Origin: Rhodococcus tibetensis
Lineage (GTDB): Bacteria; Actinomycetota; Actinomycetes; Mycobacteriales; Mycobacteriaceae
Direction of reading: 5' to 3'
NCBI RefSeq assembly: GCF_024438035.1
Contig: NZ_JANFQF010000029.1
Span: 1 to 60,458, forward strand
DNA: 60,458 bases
A program made the translations under genes and the position numbers. The notes beneath the pieces were generated by a model. It ran no database searches. It was given only the letters and a program-made list of their open reading frames with translations, and was not told where the DNA came from. Below, piece after piece: positions 18,462-28,790 of this stretch (positions are counted from its first letter, which is position 1; every line of letters begins with the position of its first letter).

Positions 18462-19088
18462 ATGATTCGTCCCCCGTTCGTGGCGCGTGTCGCCGCTGGA
18501 ATCGCAGTGACGGCCGTCGAAGAAGCCAGGAGGCTGCCTACTACGGCGGTCACTCTGCCGATGACTGCGGTCAGCCAGGTGCTGCAGACCACGATGCGAG
18601 TCCAGCAGACCATGACGGCGCTGGCCATCAAGGGTGACCAGGCCTTCGCCCTCATCCACTGGTCGCACGACGACGAGCAACCGTCGTGGGCGGTGTTCGA
18701 CGAGGACACCGACGGAGAACCCGATATCGAGGACGCCCCGGACGATCGTCCCGCCGGGCCCGGCCGCTTCGCGCTGTACTCCCTCAGCCCTCAGGACGAG
18801 AACACTTCGGAGAAGTCCGCCGTTCCCGCGGCTGCCGGCCCGACCACCTCGGGCACCAACGGTGTGGCCAAGACCACGAACCCGAAGCCTGCTTCCGCCG
18901 TCGCCGAACCGGAGATCGCCGTCTACCTCGACTACGCGTCGCTGACCCTCGCCCAGTTGCGGGCACGACTGCGGTCGCTGTCCGTCGAGGACCTGACGAC
19001 ATTGCTGGATTACGAGACGGCGACGCTGGCCCGCGCACCGTTCCTGACCATGCTGACCAACCGCATAACCACCGCCAAGGCCAAGTGA
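18462..19088 (+). CDS. Lipid-droplet-associated-type protein (Rv1109c-like)
   Basis: 208 residues from the ATG at 18462. The first ~65 residues form an amphipathic/hydrophobic helix region ([19 protein letters not shown], then [20 protein letters not shown]) with phasin-like character. The middle is acidic and low-complexity. The C-terminal ~55 residues ([13 protein letters not shown]) resemble a SAP-like or helix-loop-helix end. The homologue at the same place in mycobacteria is Rv1109c, and related rhodococcal proteins are named lipid-droplet-associated. I infer a coat or phasin-like role from that name. Its TGA overlaps the GTG start of xseA. Confidence 0.75.
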   Translation: MIRPPFVARVAAGIAVTAVEEARRLPTTAVTLPMTAVSQVLQTTMRVQQTMTALAIKGDQAFALIHWSHDDEQPSWAVFDEDTDGEPDIEDAPDDRPAGPGRFALYSLSPQDENTSEKSAVPAAAGPTTSGTNGVAKTTNPKPASAVAEPEIAVYLDYASLTLAQLRARLRSLSVEDLTTLLDYETATLARAPFLTMLTNRITTAKAK

Positions 19089-20341
19089 CTTCCGCCCAAT
19101 CCCGCGCAGCCAGCACCGCACCGAGTACCGCCGACAAACCGTGGCCGGTTCGTACCGTCTCGGCCAAGGTCGCTCAGTGGATCGATCGGCTCGGAAGTGT
19201 GTGGGTCGAGGGTCAGATCACTCAGATCAATGCCCGTCCGGGAACCCGGACTGCATTTCTCGTCCTGCGCGATCCGTCCGTCGACATGTCCCTTTCCGTG
19301 ACGTGCTCACCTCAGCTGTTGCAAAACTCCCCCGTCCCCCTCACCGAGGGCAGTCGGGTGGTGATGTTCGGGAAGTTGTCGTTCTACACCGGCCGCGGAT
19401 CGGTGTCGTTGCGAGTCACGGAGATCCGCGCGGTGGGAATCGGCGAACTCCTCGCCCGGATCGAGCGACTCCGCGCGCTCCTGGCCGCGGAGGGCCTGTT
19501 CGACCCCCGGCTCAAGCGCCCGCTGCCCTTCCTTCCCGGTACCGTCGGCCTGATCACCGGCCGGGCGAGCGCCGCCGAGCACGACGTTCTCAGCGTGGCG
19601 CAACGCCGTTGGCCGGCCGTGCGCTTCGAGATTCGTAACACCCCGGTGCAGGGCGTCACCGCTGTCCCGCAGATCCTCGATGCGTTGAAGGAACTCGACG
19701 CCGACCCCCACGTGGACGTGATCATTCTGGCCCGTGGTGGCGGCAGCGTTGAGGACCTGCTGCCGTTCTCCGACGAAACTCTGTGCCGGGCGATCGTCGC
19801 CTGCACGACCCCGATCGTCAGCGCCATCGGACACGAGCCCGACAGCCCGCTCAGCGATCACGTCGCCGATCTGCGCGCCGCCACCCCCACGGACGCCGCC
19901 AAACGGGTGGTTCCCGACGCCGTCGCCGAGCAGGCGCTCGTCAGCGAACTGCGCTCACGCAGTGCAGCAGCACTCCGAAATTGGGTACAGCGCGAATCCC
20001 ACCTGATCTCCCAGCTGCGGAGCCGGCCGGTACTCGCCGACCCGGGGCGCGCGCTATATCAGCGGGGCGACGAGATCGAGCGGTTGCGCGACGCCGGCCG
20101 CCGCGACATCAGCAGGGCGATCGCCGCGGAGAGCACCACCGTCGAACACCTGCGCGCCCGGCTCGCGACGCTCGGACCCGCAGCCACGCTCGCCCGCGGC
20201 TATTCGGTGGTCCAGCGGATCGTGCCCGAGGGCGACCCCGAGGTGCTGCGCTCGATCGACGACGCCCCGCCCGGCACTCAGATCCGAGTTCGAGTCGCCG
20301 ACGGCGCCATCCGCGCCGCGGTGATGGGAAAGGAAAAATAG
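19085..20341 (+). CDS. xseA: Exodeoxyribonuclease VII large subunit
   Basis: 418 residues. An N-terminal OB-type domain ([14 protein letters not shown] to ~110) is followed by the nuclease core with [38 protein letters not shown] and [11 protein letters not shown], then a C-terminal helical region. The enzyme degrades single-stranded DNA from both ends. The GTG at 19085 overlaps the TGA of the preceding gene and is chosen because the homology begins just after it. xseB follows 4 bp later, so the subunits are co-transcribed. Confidence 0.95.
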   Translation: MTSAQSRAASTAPSTADKPWPVRTVSAKVAQWIDRLGSVWVEGQITQINARPGTRTAFLVLRDPSVDMSLSVTCSPQLLQNSPVPLTEGSRVVMFGKLSFYTGRGSVSLRVTEIRAVGIGELLARIERLRALLAAEGLFDPRLKRPLPFLPGTVGLITGRASAAEHDVLSVAQRRWPAVRFEIRNTPVQGVTAVPQILDALKELDADPHVDVIILARGGGSVEDLLPFSDETLCRAIVACTTPIVSAIGHEPDSPLSDHVADLRAATPTDAAKRVVPDAVAEQALVSELRSRSAAALRNWVQRESHLISQLRSRPVLADPGRALYQRGDEIERLRDAGRRDISRAIAAESTTVEHLRARLATLGPAATLARGYSVVQRIVPEGDPEVLRSIDDAPPGTQIRVRVADGAIRAAVMGKEK

Positions 20342-20345
20342 CTGT

Positions 20346-20582
20346 ATGAGTAAGCCCAGCGACAACGACACCGACACCGACATCGCGGAACTCGGCTACG
20401 AGGCGGCCCGCGACGAGCTGGTCGACGTGGTCAAGGTTCTCGAACAGGGCGGCCTCGACCTCGACGCGTCACTCGCCCTGTGGGAGCGCGGTGAGGCCCT
20501 CGCGAAGCGGTGCGAAGAACACCTGGCGGGAGCCCGCAAGCGCGTCGAGACTGCCCTCGCGCACGCCGACGACGAGAGCTGA
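20346..20582 (+). CDS. xseB: Exodeoxyribonuclease VII small subunit
   Basis: 78 residues, the usual size. The conserved core [20 protein letters not shown] and [21 protein letters not shown] forms the two-helix hairpin that binds the large subunit. The gene lies 4 bp after xseA and converges with the DUF4245 gene. Confidence 0.95.
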   Translation: MSKPSDNDTDTDIAELGYEAARDELVDVVKVLEQGGLDLDASLALWERGEALAKRCEEHLAGARKRVETALAHADDES

Positions 20583-20596
20583 CGAACCGGCTTCGG

Positions 20597-21172
20597 TCAG
20601 GCCGGGAGGATTTCGGCGTCGGCCGCCGCAGTCGTCAACTGTTCGAATGCCTCTTCCGAGGCGCTGCCCGTGACGAGGAGCCGCACGTCCCCGAAGTCGG
20701 AGACCCAGATCGGTTCGACTCCCTCACCGCCGTACACGATCCAGGTGTGACCTGCGATGTCCTCCGTTCCGGTGGCCGTCCGCGGACCACCGGCCACGAA
20801 GGGCACCAGCACGGTTTCGAGCGCGTTGCTCTGCGTCAGCTGGATGTACCGGCCGGCCGGCGTGATGAAGCCGACGGTGCTCGAGTCGCCGCCGCCGTCG
20901 CCACTGACGATGCTGCGGCTACCCGAGTTGGGTGTCCAGCCCTCGGGCGTCGCCGGTTGCCGAACCGGGAACGGAAGGTCGTTCGCGTCGTACTTCAGCG
21001 CGGCGTCGATGTCGAAGCTGGGGATCGGGCCGGTCGTCGGACCGCCGGGGCTGAAGGTGCACTGACTGGCGATACCCGCGATCAGCACGCAGAACAGGAC
21101 GAGGGGTACGAGCGACCACACCATGTCGCGGTTGTTGTGCAGGATGCGCGGTTTATCGGATGCCACGCACAC
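20597..21172 (-). CDS. DUF4245 membrane-anchored protein (Rv1100-like)
   Basis: 191 residues. One transmembrane helix (~18-36, [17 protein letters not shown]) follows a short positive N-terminus; the rest is extracytoplasmic, with a conserved P-V-R-Q-P…GWTPNS start and a C-terminal WIVYGG…[19 protein letters not shown] start at 21172; a second GTG two codons later is equally possible. Next to glpX in mycobacteria as well (Rv1100). Function unknown. Confidence 0.85.
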   Translation of the reverse strand: MCVASDKPRILHNNRDMVWSLVPLVLFCVLIAGIASQCTFSPGGPTTGPIPSFDIDAALKYDANDLPFPVRQPATPEGWTPNSGSRSIVSGDGGGDSSTVGFITPAGRYIQLTQSNALETVLVPFVAGGPRTATGTEDIAGHTWIVYGGEGVEPIWVSDFGDVRLLVTGSASEEAFEQLTTAAADAEILPA

Positions 21173-21357
21173 CAGTATCCAGGGTCGGCCCCCGAACCAC
21201 GATTCTCGGTCCCCGATATGTCGCCCCAGCAGCGCACGTCACACTTTCTTCTGGGAGAATCAACGCTGAGATCCACTCGACAGTCGGCGGCCGACAGGCC
21301 GACCGGCACAGCGTCGACGTACAACGTCGACCAGGACTGCACCAGGAGGCACAGCCC

Positions 21358-22398
21358 ATGACGGCCAGCACCACATCGAGTCGCCGCGAGGCCCCGGACC
21401 GAAATCTTGCTCTCGAATTGGTCCGGGTCACCGAGGCTGGTGCAATGGCTGCCGGTCGCTGGGTCGGCCGTGGCGACAAGGAGGGTGGCGACGGCGCCGC
21501 CGTCGACGCCATGCGCCAGCTCGTGAGCTCCGTCTCGATGCGCGGTGTCGTGGTCATCGGCGAGGGCGAGAAGGACGAAGCCCCGATGCTGTTCAACGGC
21601 GAAGAGGTCGGCAACGGCGACGGCCCCGACTGCGACTTCGCGGTCGACCCGGTCGACGGAACCACCCTGATGGCCAAGGGAATGCCCAATGCGATCGCTG
21701 TCCTCGCAGTCGCCGAGCGCGGCGCGATGTTCGACCCGTCCGCCGTGTTCTACATGGAGAAGATCGCCGTCGGTCCCGACGCCGCCGATGTCATCGACAT
21801 CACCGCGCCCGTCGCCGAGAACATCAAGCGTGTCGCGAAGGTCCGCAAGGCGTCTACCTCCGACGTGACGGTCTGTATCCTCGACCGTCCGCGGCACGCC
21901 GGGCTCATCCAGGAGGTCCGGGACACCGGCGCCCGGATCCGTCTCATCTCCGACGGCGACGTCGCGGGTGCGATCGCCGCCGCGCGTCCGGAGTCGGGCA
22001 CCGACATCTTGATCGGCACCGGTGGCACGCCCGAGGGCATCATCGCCGCCGCCGCCATGCGCTGTATGGGTGGTTCGCTGCAGGGCCGGCTGGCCCCGAC
22101 CGACGACGCCGAGCGTCAGAAGGCCATCGACGCCGGCCACGACCTCGACCGCGTGCTGACCACCGAGGACCTGGTGTCGGGCGAGAACGTCTTCTTCTGC
22201 GCCACGGGTGTCACCGACGGTGACCTCCTGCGTGGTGTCCGCTACTACGGCGGCGGCGCGTCCACCCAGTCCATCGTGATGCGGTCCAAGTCGGGCACCG
22301 TCCGCATGATCGACGCGTACCACCGCCTCGAGAAGCTTCGTGAGTATTCGTCCGTCGACTTCACGGGCGAAGACGGGGCAGTTCCGCCTTCCTTCTGA
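21358..22398 (+). CDS. glpX: Class II fructose-1,6-bisphosphatase GlpX
   Basis: 346 residues from the ATG at 21358, which has AGGAGG about seven bases upstream; the open frame further upstream is not part of the protein. Metal and substrate motifs of the lithium-sensitive phosphatase superfamily are present: [25 protein letters not shown], and [14 protein letters not shown]. The enzyme makes fructose 6-phosphate in gluconeogenesis. A triple-hairpin element begins directly after its TGA and separates it from fumC. Confidence 0.96.
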   Translation: MTASTTSSRREAPDRNLALELVRVTEAGAMAAGRWVGRGDKEGGDGAAVDAMRQLVSSVSMRGVVVIGEGEKDEAPMLFNGEEVGNGDGPDCDFAVDPVDGTTLMAKGMPNAIAVLAVAERGAMFDPSAVFYMEKIAVGPDAADVIDITAPVAENIKRVAKVRKASTSDVTVCILDRPRHAGLIQEVRDTGARIRLISDGDVAGAIAAARPESGTDILIGTGGTPEGIIAAAAMRCMGGSLQGRLAPTDDAERQKAIDAGHDLDRVLTTEDLVSGENVFFCATGVTDGDLLRGVRYYGGGASTQSIVMRSKSGTVRMIDAYHRLEKLREYSSVDFTGEDGAVPPSF

Positions 22399-22469
22399 GC
22401 GGCTTCGCCGCCCGTGCGCCTTTCTGGTAGCTCCCTGCCACCAGAAAGGCACACGGGCGCGCAGCGCCC
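22399..22469. repeat. Triple-hairpin element, copy 1 (glpX-fumC)
   Basis: The left mini-hairpin is GCGGC-TTC-GCCGC (22399-22411). A central stem of ~18 bp (22411-22428 with 22440-22457, one G.T-type mismatch, 11-nt loop) follows. The right mini-hairpin is GGGCGC-GCA-GCGCCC (22455-22469). It starts on the base after the glpX TGA. The outer CCGTG/CACGG is shared with the other copies, but the inner stem (CGCCTTTCTGGT) differs. Confidence 0.85.
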
Positions 22470-22490
22470 GGAAGTGGCAATGTTTGACCC

Positions 22491-23894
22491 ATGACGGAGA
22501 GCAACGAGCAGCAGTACCGGATCGAACACGACACCATGGGCGAGGTGCGGGTCCCCGTGGACGCGCTGTGGCGCGCGCAGACGCAACGCGCCGTCGAGAA
22601 CTTCCCGATCAGTGGTCGAGGTCTCGAGCGCACCCAGATTCGCGCCATGGGCCTCCTGAAAGCGGCGTGTGCGCAGGTCAACAAGGATCTCGGGCTTCTC
22701 GATCCCGAGAAGGCCGACGCGATCATCGCGGCGGCAGGTGAGATCGCCGAAGGCAAGCACGACGACCAGTTCCCCATCGACGTCTTCCAGACGGGCTCCG
22801 GAACCAGCTCCAATATGAACGCCAACGAGGTGATCGCTTCGATCGCTGCCGCGGCGGGTGTCGTCGTCCACCCCAACGACGACGTCAACATGTCGCAGTC
22901 GTCGAACGACACCTTCCCCACCGCCACTCATGTTGCCGCGACCGAGGCCGCGGTGAAGAACTTGATCCCCGCACTCGACCACCTCCGGTTGGCCTTGCTC
23001 GACAAGTCCACCGAGTGGAAGACGGTCGTGAAGTCGGGACGCACCCATCTCATGGACGCGGTCCCGGTGACACTGGGACAGGAGTTCGGTGGGTACGCCC
23101 GGCAGATGGAAGCCGGCATGGAACGCATCGTGGCGTGCCTGCCACGGCTCGGCGAATTGCCCATCGGGGGCACAGCAGTCGGGACCGGCCTCAATGCCCC
23201 GGACGGTTTCGGACCGAAGGTCGTCGCGGAACTGGTCAAAGCGACGGGCGTGGACGCGCTCACGCCGGCAAAGAACAGTTTCGAGGCACAGGCGGCGCGG
23301 GACGGTCTCGTCGAGGCATCCGGGGCGATGCGCACCATCGCGGTCTCGCTCACCAAGATCGCCAACGACATCCGCTGGATGGGCTCGGGTCCGCTCACCG
23401 GATTGGGTGAAATTCGGCTCCCTGACCTGCAGCCCGGCAGTTCGATCATGCCCGGCAAGGTCAATCCGGTGCTTCCCGAGGCAGCCACCCAGGTAGCTGC
23501 CCAGGTGGTCGGCAACGACGCCGCCGTTGCCTGGGGCGGTGCCGCGGGCGCATTCGAGTTGAACGTCTATATCCCGATGATGGCCCGCAACGTGCTCGAA
23601 TCGTTCACCCTCCTCGCCAACGTCACGCGCTTGTTCGCCGACAGGTGCGTCGCCGGCCTGGTGGCCAACACCGATCACCTGAGGACCCTCGCGGAGTCGT
23701 CGCCGTCCATCGTCACGCCCTTGAACTCGGCGATCGGATACGAGGAGGCGGCTGCCGTTGCCAAGCAGGCCTTGAAGGAGAAGAAGACGATCCGGGAGAC
23801 CGTCGTCGACCGCGGTCTGATCGGTGACAAGCTCAGCGAGGAGGAGCTCGACAAGCGTCTCGACGTGCTCGCCATGGCGAAGGTCGAGGACTGA
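22491..23894 (+). CDS. fumC: Class II fumarate hydratase FumC
   Basis: 467 residues, the usual length. The family signature [11 protein letters not shown] lies near residue 325, with SSNDTFPT and [11 protein letters not shown] as active-site segments. It interconverts fumarate and malate in the TCA cycle without an iron-sulfur cluster. The start at 22491 follows the copy-1 hairpin element, and no strong ribosome site is seen within 12 bases. It ends at a strong bidirectional terminator. Same neighbours as in M. tuberculosis (fum, glpX). Confidence 0.96.
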   Translation: MTESNEQQYRIEHDTMGEVRVPVDALWRAQTQRAVENFPISGRGLERTQIRAMGLLKAACAQVNKDLGLLDPEKADAIIAAAGEIAEGKHDDQFPIDVFQTGSGTSSNMNANEVIASIAAAAGVVVHPNDDVNMSQSSNDTFPTATHVAATEAAVKNLIPALDHLRLALLDKSTEWKTVVKSGRTHLMDAVPVTLGQEFGGYARQMEAGMERIVACLPRLGELPIGGTAVGTGLNAPDGFGPKVVAELVKATGVDALTPAKNSFEAQAARDGLVEASGAMRTIAVSLTKIANDIRWMGSGPLTGLGEIRLPDLQPGSSIMPGKVNPVLPEAATQVAAQVVGNDAAVAWGGAAGAFELNVYIPMMARNVLESFTLLANVTRLFADRCVAGLVANTDHLRTLAESSPSIVTPLNSAIGYEEAAAVAKQALKEKKTIRETVVDRGLIGDKLSEEELDKRLDVLAMAKVED

Positions 23895-23912
23895 GCTTCC
23901 GCTCGACATGCA

Positions 23913-23944
23913 AGTGGCCCGCACTCCTCGGAGTGCGGGCCACT
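23913..23944. terminator. Bidirectional hairpin terminator, fumC/desA2
   Basis: A perfect 15-bp stem (AGTGGCCCGCACTCC / GGAGTGCGGGCCACT) with a 2-nt loop lies between the convergent stop codons at 23894 and 23959. Confidence 0.8.
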
Positions 23945-23958
23945 GTCGCTGCCGATCT

Positions 23959-24822
23959 CTACAGCAGGGCGGACAGTTTCTCGCGGGCCTTCTCGCCTTC
24001 GGTCCCGACATCGGAGCGGCCGGCGATGTTCCACGCCGCGAGGAGCGGTGCGAACACCTTCTCCCGCTGGTGTGCCGGATCGTAGATGCCGGCTTCGGCG
24101 AGCACCGCAGTGCTGTTCTTCCCGCCGGGCAACTCCACGCTCGGCACATCGAATGCGTCGATCCGCGACGCGATGGCGCGCATCGTCTGATCGGGCGCCA
24201 CCGCGAAGGCGCCTTCGACGACGTTGCGGTAGAACACCGACTGCAGTTCGTCATCGGCAGCCAGCCGCGCTTCGATCGATGCCACCAGCGGGTCCTCCGC
24301 GAGGGCGGCGGTGTTGTGGTGCCGGACTGCCGCGGCCTTCTCTTCGAATGCCGAGTTGGCCAGCATCTCCAGCAGGTGCATCGGCGGCATGGCGTATCCA
24401 CGCACCATCTCGTCCATCCGGGCGCGCTCGAGTGCGACGGGATCGACCGCGCGGGTCACCATCAGATAGTTCCTGAGCACGATGGAGTGCCGGTTCTCCT
24501 CCGCCGTCCAGCGGCCGACCCAACGCCACCACGGACCCACCATGGCCAGGTGCTTGGCGATCTCCCGGTGGTATGCGGGCACGTTGTCGGCGACGAGAAC
24601 GCCCACGGTGAGCGCAAGCGCCTCCACCTCGCTCAGGGTCGACTGATCGGCCGACCAGTCCGTCCCACCCATGAATGCAAAGTTCTTGCCCTGGTCCCAC
24701 GGGACCAAATCGTGCGGCAGCCAGCCGTCGGCCTCGGCGATGTGACGAGCGAGATTCTCCTCGACCACCGGGCCCAGCTCGGTGAGAAGGTGCTTGTCCG
24801 TGAATTCAGTCGGCATCCGCAT
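23959..24822 (-). CDS. desA2: DesA2-type acyl-ACP desaturase-like protein, one metal ligand changed
   Basis: 287 residues, resembling mycobacterial DesA2 (Rv1094) throughout (WDQGKNFAFMGG, RWTAEENRHSIVLRNYL). Acyl-ACP desaturases hold two irons through two ExxH motifs. The first is intact (E109-N-R-H112). The second reads E192-L-Q-S195, so the histidine is replaced by serine. A usual diiron site is therefore doubtful and the protein may not desaturate. The ATG at 24822 is chosen at the start of the homology; the ATG at 24816 is possible. Divergent from the serine-hydrolase gene. Confidence 0.85.
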   Translation of the reverse strand: MRMPTEFTDKHLLTELGPVVEENLARHIAEADGWLPHDLVPWDQGKNFAFMGGTDWSADQSTLSEVEALALTVGVLVADNVPAYHREIAKHLAMVGPWWRWVGRWTAEENRHSIVLRNYLMVTRAVDPVALERARMDEMVRGYAMPPMHLLEMLANSAFEEKAAAVRHHNTAALAEDPLVASIEARLAADDELQSVFYRNVVEGAFAVAPDQTMRAIASRIDAFDVPSVELPGGKNSTAVLAEAGIYDPAHQREKVFAPLLAAWNIAGRSDVGTEGEKAREKLSALL

Positions 24823-24970
24823 ACCGTAGCGCCCGCGTGGGTGTGCGGGAATCTCCACCATGCGCACAGTCGAGCCCCGGAGGCAGGATCGGCGGAAAAC
24901 CCCCAGGTCACCGAGCTCCATGGTTACGCTGAGAGTTCCCGAATCCGCCGGCACCAGCAGAGGACCTCCA

Positions 24971-26578
24971 ATGCGCAGACGTGGGAACTCGACGACACTG
25001 CTCTTCGCGGTCGTGCTGGCCGGATCGCTCGTCGCAGGGTGCACCAACGACAACGAGCCGTCCACCGACTCCGCCAGTTCACCGGCATCGACATCGGCCC
25101 CGCCGGAGCCTGCCAATCCCGCGACCGTCGCCGGCGTCGACATTCCCGAGGGTCGAATCGACGACGCCGTCGGCCGCCTGGACGAACTGGCGAACGAGCT
25201 CATGGACAGCACCCATCTGCCAGGGATGGCGGTTGCAGTGGTGCACGGCGGGCGAACCGTCTATGCGAAAGGATTCGGCGTACGTGAAGAGGGCACCGAT
25301 GAGATGGTGGACGCCGATACCGTGTTCCAGCTCGCGTCGCTGTCGAAGCCGGTGGGGTCCACCGTGGTCGCGCACGAGGTGGGCACCGGCGTGGTCGGCT
25401 GGGACACGACAGTGGTGTCGAAACTCCCCGGTTTCGCGCTCGCGGACCCCTGGGTCACCGAGCACGTCACAGTGGGCGATCTGTATTCACACCGCTCCGG
25501 ACTGCCCGATCACGCCGGAGACGGACTCGAGGACCTCGGCAACAACCAGCAGCAGGTACTCGACAAGCTGCGGCTCGAGCCGCTGAATCCGTTCCGGATC
25601 ACCTACGAGTACACCAACTTCGGGGTCACCGCGGCCGCCGAAGCCGTGGCCGTGGCGTCCGGAACGGATTGGGCGACGCTGTCCGAACGGGCGCTCTACC
25701 AACCACTCGGGATGGACTCGACGAGTTCCAGGTTCGCCGACTTCCAGGCGCGCAGCAACCGTGCCGCCGGCCATCAGCTCGTCGACGGCAAGTATGTCGC
25801 CGACGCCGTACGAGACCCCGACGCGCAGGCACCGGCCGGTGGCGTCAGCTCGTCCGTGAACGATATGAGCAAGTGGCTCACCATGCTCTTGGGCGACGGC
25901 ATGTTCGAGGGCAAGGAGATCGTCGACGCGAAAGCACTGCTCCCCGCGGTCAGCCCGCAGAGCGTGTCGAGTCCCCCGAGCTCCCTCGATGCCCGGCCGG
26001 GTTTCTACGGTTACGGATTCAACGTGTCGACCACTTCCGCAGGGCGGGTGTCCCTCAGCCACTCCGGCGCCTTCCAGCTCGGCGCTGCGACCAATTTCGT
26101 GGCGATCCCCTCCGCCGACGTCGCGATCGTCGCCCTCACCAACGGTTCCCCCACCGGAATCCCCGAAGCCCTGACAGCCGAATTCGCCGATCTCGTCCAG
26201 TACGGCGAGATCCGCGAAGACTGGAGAGATCTGTATTCGAAAGCGATCTCGCCGATGCTCGACCCCGAGGGCAGCCTCGTCGGCAAGGACGCACCTGCCA
26301 ACCCCGCTCCCGCGCAGCCGCTTCCCACGTACACGGGAACGTACGGAAACGCCTACTGGGGTCCCGCCGTCGTCAGCGAGAAGGACGGTCAGCTCACCCT
26401 GCAACTCGGACCCGCAGGGCAGACGTTTCCGCTGAAGCACTGGGACGGAAACATGTTCACGTTCACACCCAGTGGCGAGAACGCCCCGCCCGGCACGGTG
26501 TCGGAGGCAACGTTCGCGGGCAACAATCTCATCTTGGAGTACTACAACACGGACGGTCGAGGAACGTTCGTTCGCTGA
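24971..26578 (+). CDS. Serine hydrolase lipoprotein, beta-lactamase/class C PBP family
   Basis: 535 residues from the ATG at 24971, with AGAGGA upstream. A positive N-terminus and hydrophobic stretch end in lipobox LVAGC (Cys24), so it should be a membrane-anchored lipoprotein. The penicillin-binding-like core has SxxK (Ser123-L-S-Lys126), Y-T-N and H-S-G. The last ~95 residues form a DUF3471-like beta domain (PTYTGTYGNAYWGP). Likely a D-amino-acid peptidase or esterase at the cell surface; the substrate is not evident. It is extra relative to the mycobacterial gene order. The small epoxide-hydrolase-like gene follows 24 bp later. Confidence 0.9.
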   Translation: MRRRGNSTTLLFAVVLAGSLVAGCTNDNEPSTDSASSPASTSAPPEPANPATVAGVDIPEGRIDDAVGRLDELANELMDSTHLPGMAVAVVHGGRTVYAKGFGVREEGTDEMVDADTVFQLASLSKPVGSTVVAHEVGTGVVGWDTTVVSKLPGFALADPWVTEHVTVGDLYSHRSGLPDHAGDGLEDLGNNQQQVLDKLRLEPLNPFRITYEYTNFGVTAAAEAVAVASGTDWATLSERALYQPLGMDSTSSRFADFQARSNRAAGHQLVDGKYVADAVRDPDAQAPAGGVSSSVNDMSKWLTMLLGDGMFEGKEIVDAKALLPAVSPQSVSSPPSSLDARPGFYGYGFNVSTTSAGRVSLSHSGAFQLGAATNFVAIPSADVAIVALTNGSPTGIPEALTAEFADLVQYGEIREDWRDLYSKAISPMLDPEGSLVGKDAPANPAPAQPLPTYTGTYGNAYWGPAVVSEKDGQLTLQLGPAGQTFPLKHWDGNMFTFTPSGENAPPGTVSEATFAGNNLILEYYNTDGRGTFVR

Positions 26579-26602
26579 GCGCACACTCGAACAGGAAGAG
26601 CC

Positions 26603-27034
26603 ATGGAACCTCGTACACACCCGACCGAAACGGCTTTACTATCCGACACCGCCAATGTCCAATTGGTGCGCAGATTCCTCGCCGCTCTCGCCTCCGGCGA
26701 CCCGGATAGCGCCCGCCAATATTTGCACCCGGACATCGTGTGGCACAACGTATCTCTACCGAAAGTTCGCGGGATCGATTCGGTGATGCGCATACTCCGA
26801 GGCTCGAGCAGGCCCGGTGTCGGTTTCGACGTCCGGTTGCACCACATCGCCGACGAAGGAACAGCAGTTCTCACCGAACGCACCGACATTCTCATCTGGA
26901 AGCGGGTGCGCAGCGAATTCTGGGTGTGCGGCACGTTCGAGATCGAGGACGGCAAGATCCTGGTCTGGCGCGACTACTTCAGCAACCGAGACGTCCTGTG
27001 GGGCACGATCAAAGGCATCGTGCGCGCCTTCTGA
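26603..27034 (+). CDS. SnoaL/limonene-1,2-epoxide hydrolase-like protein
   Basis: 143 residues with an NTF2-like fold. The order E-R-T-D (mid-protein), GTFEIEDGKI, then W-R-D-Y-F fits the Asp-Arg-Asp triad of limonene-1,2-epoxide hydrolases and mycobacterial EphG. GGAAGAG lies just before the ATG. It is probably co-transcribed with the lipoprotein gene upstream. An epoxide or lipid substrate is inferred from the family only. Confidence 0.8.
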   Translation: MEPRTHPTETALLSDTANVQLVRRFLAALASGDPDSARQYLHPDIVWHNVSLPKVRGIDSVMRILRGSSRPGVGFDVRLHHIADEGTAVLTERTDILIWKRVRSEFWVCGTFEIEDGKILVWRDYFSNRDVLWGTIKGIVRAF

Positions 27035-27039
27035 CGTTT

Positions 27040-27086
27040 CCGCCCGATGTCACCTCGGTCCGATCGGACTGTGCAACATCGGGCGG
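27040..27086. terminator. Nested palindrome between convergent genes
   Basis: Outer arms CCGCCCGATGT / ACATCGGGCGG are perfect over 11 bp. Inside lies the 12-bp palindrome GTCCGATCGGAC (27058-27069). It sits between the stops of the epoxide-hydrolase-like gene and phoH2 and probably ends transcription from both sides. Confidence 0.65.
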
Positions 27087-27107
27087 ATCACGCTGTCGGG
27101 CAGGAGC

Positions 27108-28475
27108 CTACGACGTCGGCCCGAACTCCTCCAGCATCTCCGTCACGAGTGCCGCGATCGGAGAACGCTCACTGCGGGTCAGCGTGATGTGGGCAAACAA
27201 CGGATGCCCCTTCAGCTTCTCGATCACCGCCGCGACACCATCGTGGCGTCCGACCCGGAGGTTGTCGCGCTGAGCGACATCGTGCGTCAGCACCACCCGG
27301 GATCCTGTTCCCAGCCGGGACAGCACCGTGAGCAGGACATTACGTTCGAGGGACTGCGCCTCGTCGACGATCACGAACGAATCGTGCAGTGACCGTCCCC
27401 GAATATGGGTGAGGGGTAGCACTTCCAGCATCCCGCGGCTGATGACTTCTTCCATCACCTCGGGGCTGGCGAGGCCGTCCAGCGTGTCGAACACGGCCTG
27501 AGCCCACGGCCCCATCTTCTCGCTCTCACTACCCGGCAGATACCCGAGTTCCTGACCGCCCACCGCGTACAGCGGCCGGAACACCACGACCTTCCGCTGA
27601 GTGCGACGCTCGAGCACCGCTTCGAGTCCCGCCGTCAACGCAAGCGCCGACTTGCCGGTACCGGCCTTGCCGCCCAGCGACACGATGCCCACGCTGTCGT
27701 CCATGAGAAGGTCGAGGGCGATGCGTTGCTCGGCCGACCGTCCGTGGAGACCGAACGCTTCCCGTTCCCCTCGCACCAACTGCACGCGCTTGTCGGCGTT
27801 CACCCGGCCGAGCGCGCTCGACGTACCACCCAGAAGCCGGATTCCCGTGTGACAGGGCAACTCCCGCGCCTCCTCCAGATCGACGACACCCTCGGAGAAG
27901 AGTTCGTCGATCGACGACGACGCCACGTCGAGTTCGGTCATACCCGTCCAGCCGGAGGGGACGACGTCGTGTGCGTGGTACTCGTCGGCCGGCAAACCCA
28001 CTGCGCCGGCTTTGACGCGGAGCGGGATGTCCTTGCTGACCAGAACGACGTCGCTGCCCTCTGCTTCGAAGTTCAGTGCACAGGCGAGGATGCGCGAATC
28101 GTTGCTGTCCGTGCGGAATCCGACCGGGAGCACTGATGGGTCGGTGTGGTTCAGCTCGACCTGCAGGGTGCCACCCTCCGTACCGATCGGCACGGGCTGG
28201 TCGAGACGACCGTATTCCAAGCGAAGGTCGTCGAGCATGCGCAGCGATTCGCGTGCGAACCATCCCAGCTCGTGATGGTGACGCTTCCCCTCGAGTTCAC
28301 TGATGACGACGAGGGGAAGCACAACACGGTGCTCGCCGAACCTGGCGACGGCCCAGGGGTCGGACAGCAATACGGAGGTGTCCAATACGAACGTACGAAC
28401 TGCCGAAGCCGAGGTCTTGCCGGAGGCTGCGGACGAACGTCCTGATCGGGCTGAGACGGAGCGTGATGCAGTCAC
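27108..28475 (-). CDS. phoH2: PhoH2: PIN ribonuclease domain fused to PhoH ATPase
   Basis: 455 residues. A PIN domain (~25-165) begins with [11 protein letters not shown] and keeps acidic residues including [12 protein letters not shown] and DSNDSRILA. The PhoH helicase-like ATPase (~240-455) has Walker [12 protein letters not shown] and Walker [12 protein letters not shown]. Mycobacterial PhoH2 (Rv1095) unwinds and cuts RNA and belongs to a toxin-antitoxin-like pair. GTG start at 28475 with TAGGAG seven bases upstream. A possible upstream antitoxin frame was looked for but is not convincing. Confidence 0.92.
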   Translation of the reverse strand: MTASRSVSARSGRSSAASGKTSASAVRTFVLDTSVLLSDPWAVARFGEHRVVLPLVVISELEGKRHHHELGWFARESLRMLDDLRLEYGRLDQPVPIGTEGGTLQVELNHTDPSVLPVGFRTDSNDSRILACALNFEAEGSDVVLVSKDIPLRVKAGAVGLPADEYHAHDVVPSGWTGMTELDVASSSIDELFSEGVVDLEEARELPCHTGIRLLGGTSSALGRVNADKRVQLVRGEREAFGLHGRSAEQRIALDLLMDDSVGIVSLGGKAGTGKSALALTAGLEAVLERRTQRKVVVFRPLYAVGGQELGYLPGSESEKMGPWAQAVFDTLDGLASPEVMEEVISRGMLEVLPLTHIRGRSLHDSFVIVDEAQSLERNVLLTVLSRLGTGSRVVLTHDVAQRDNLRVGRHDGVAAVIEKLKGHPLFAHITLTRSERSPIAALVTEMLEEFGPTS

Positions 28476-28718
28476 GTGAGGCTCCTAGGTCTGCGCGGCA
28501 CCCACGCAAACTCGGTTCGCTGGACCGGTCCGTCCCTGGTGTGTCAAATCACACGAGGGCCGGGCGCCGGCCCCCTCGTACTGAATGTTCCAGTCACGAT
28601 CAGGACCTCCCGTACAAGCAACTTCCCCGCTGCCTGTTACTTCAGACGGTACTGCCAAACACCCCGCGGGGCCGCCCGGGCGCTGGGCGTGTCGGTGAAC
28701 ATCGGGTTACGCGGAGAA
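28476..28718. other. Intergenic region phoH2-glyA
   Basis: No convincing gene. It should hold the phoH2 promoter (- strand). A GC-rich hairpin with arms ACGAGG…CCTCGT lies at 28553-28579, and triple-hairpin copy 2 closes the region on the glyA side. Confidence 0.5.
28553..28579. promoter_or_regulatory. GC-rich hairpin upstream of phoH2
   Basis: Arms ACGAGG/CCTCGT and inner CCGG/CCGG surround a GCG loop. On the phoH2 transcript strand it would lie about 80-100 nt before the GTG, so it could be a leader structure, an operator or a terminator. Confidence 0.4.
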
Positions 28719-28790
28719 GGCGCCTGCGGCGCCCGTGCGCGGTTAACGAGTCCCTGCACTCGCAGTCCACGCACGGGCGGCGGAGCCGCC
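28719..28790. repeat. Triple-hairpin element, copy 2 (3' end of glyA)
   Basis: The left mini-hairpin is GGCGCC-TGC-GGCGCC (28719-28733). The central stem runs from CCCGTGCG…ACGAGT to ACTCG…CGCACGGG with several mismatches. The right mini-hairpin is GGCGGC-GGA-GCCGCC (28776-28790). The last base is the G of the glyA TAG stop on the - strand. Confidence 0.85.

Noticed and set aside
22245..24401. A 718-codon open frame on the - strand opposite fumC
   Set aside because: It runs through two real genes in another frame and has no recognisable motif.
28297..28509. PhoAT-like antitoxin gene overlapping the start of phoH2
   Set aside because: A 70-codon frame exists, but it is mostly inside phoH2 in another frame, is Arg-rich, and I cannot match it to the known antitoxin.
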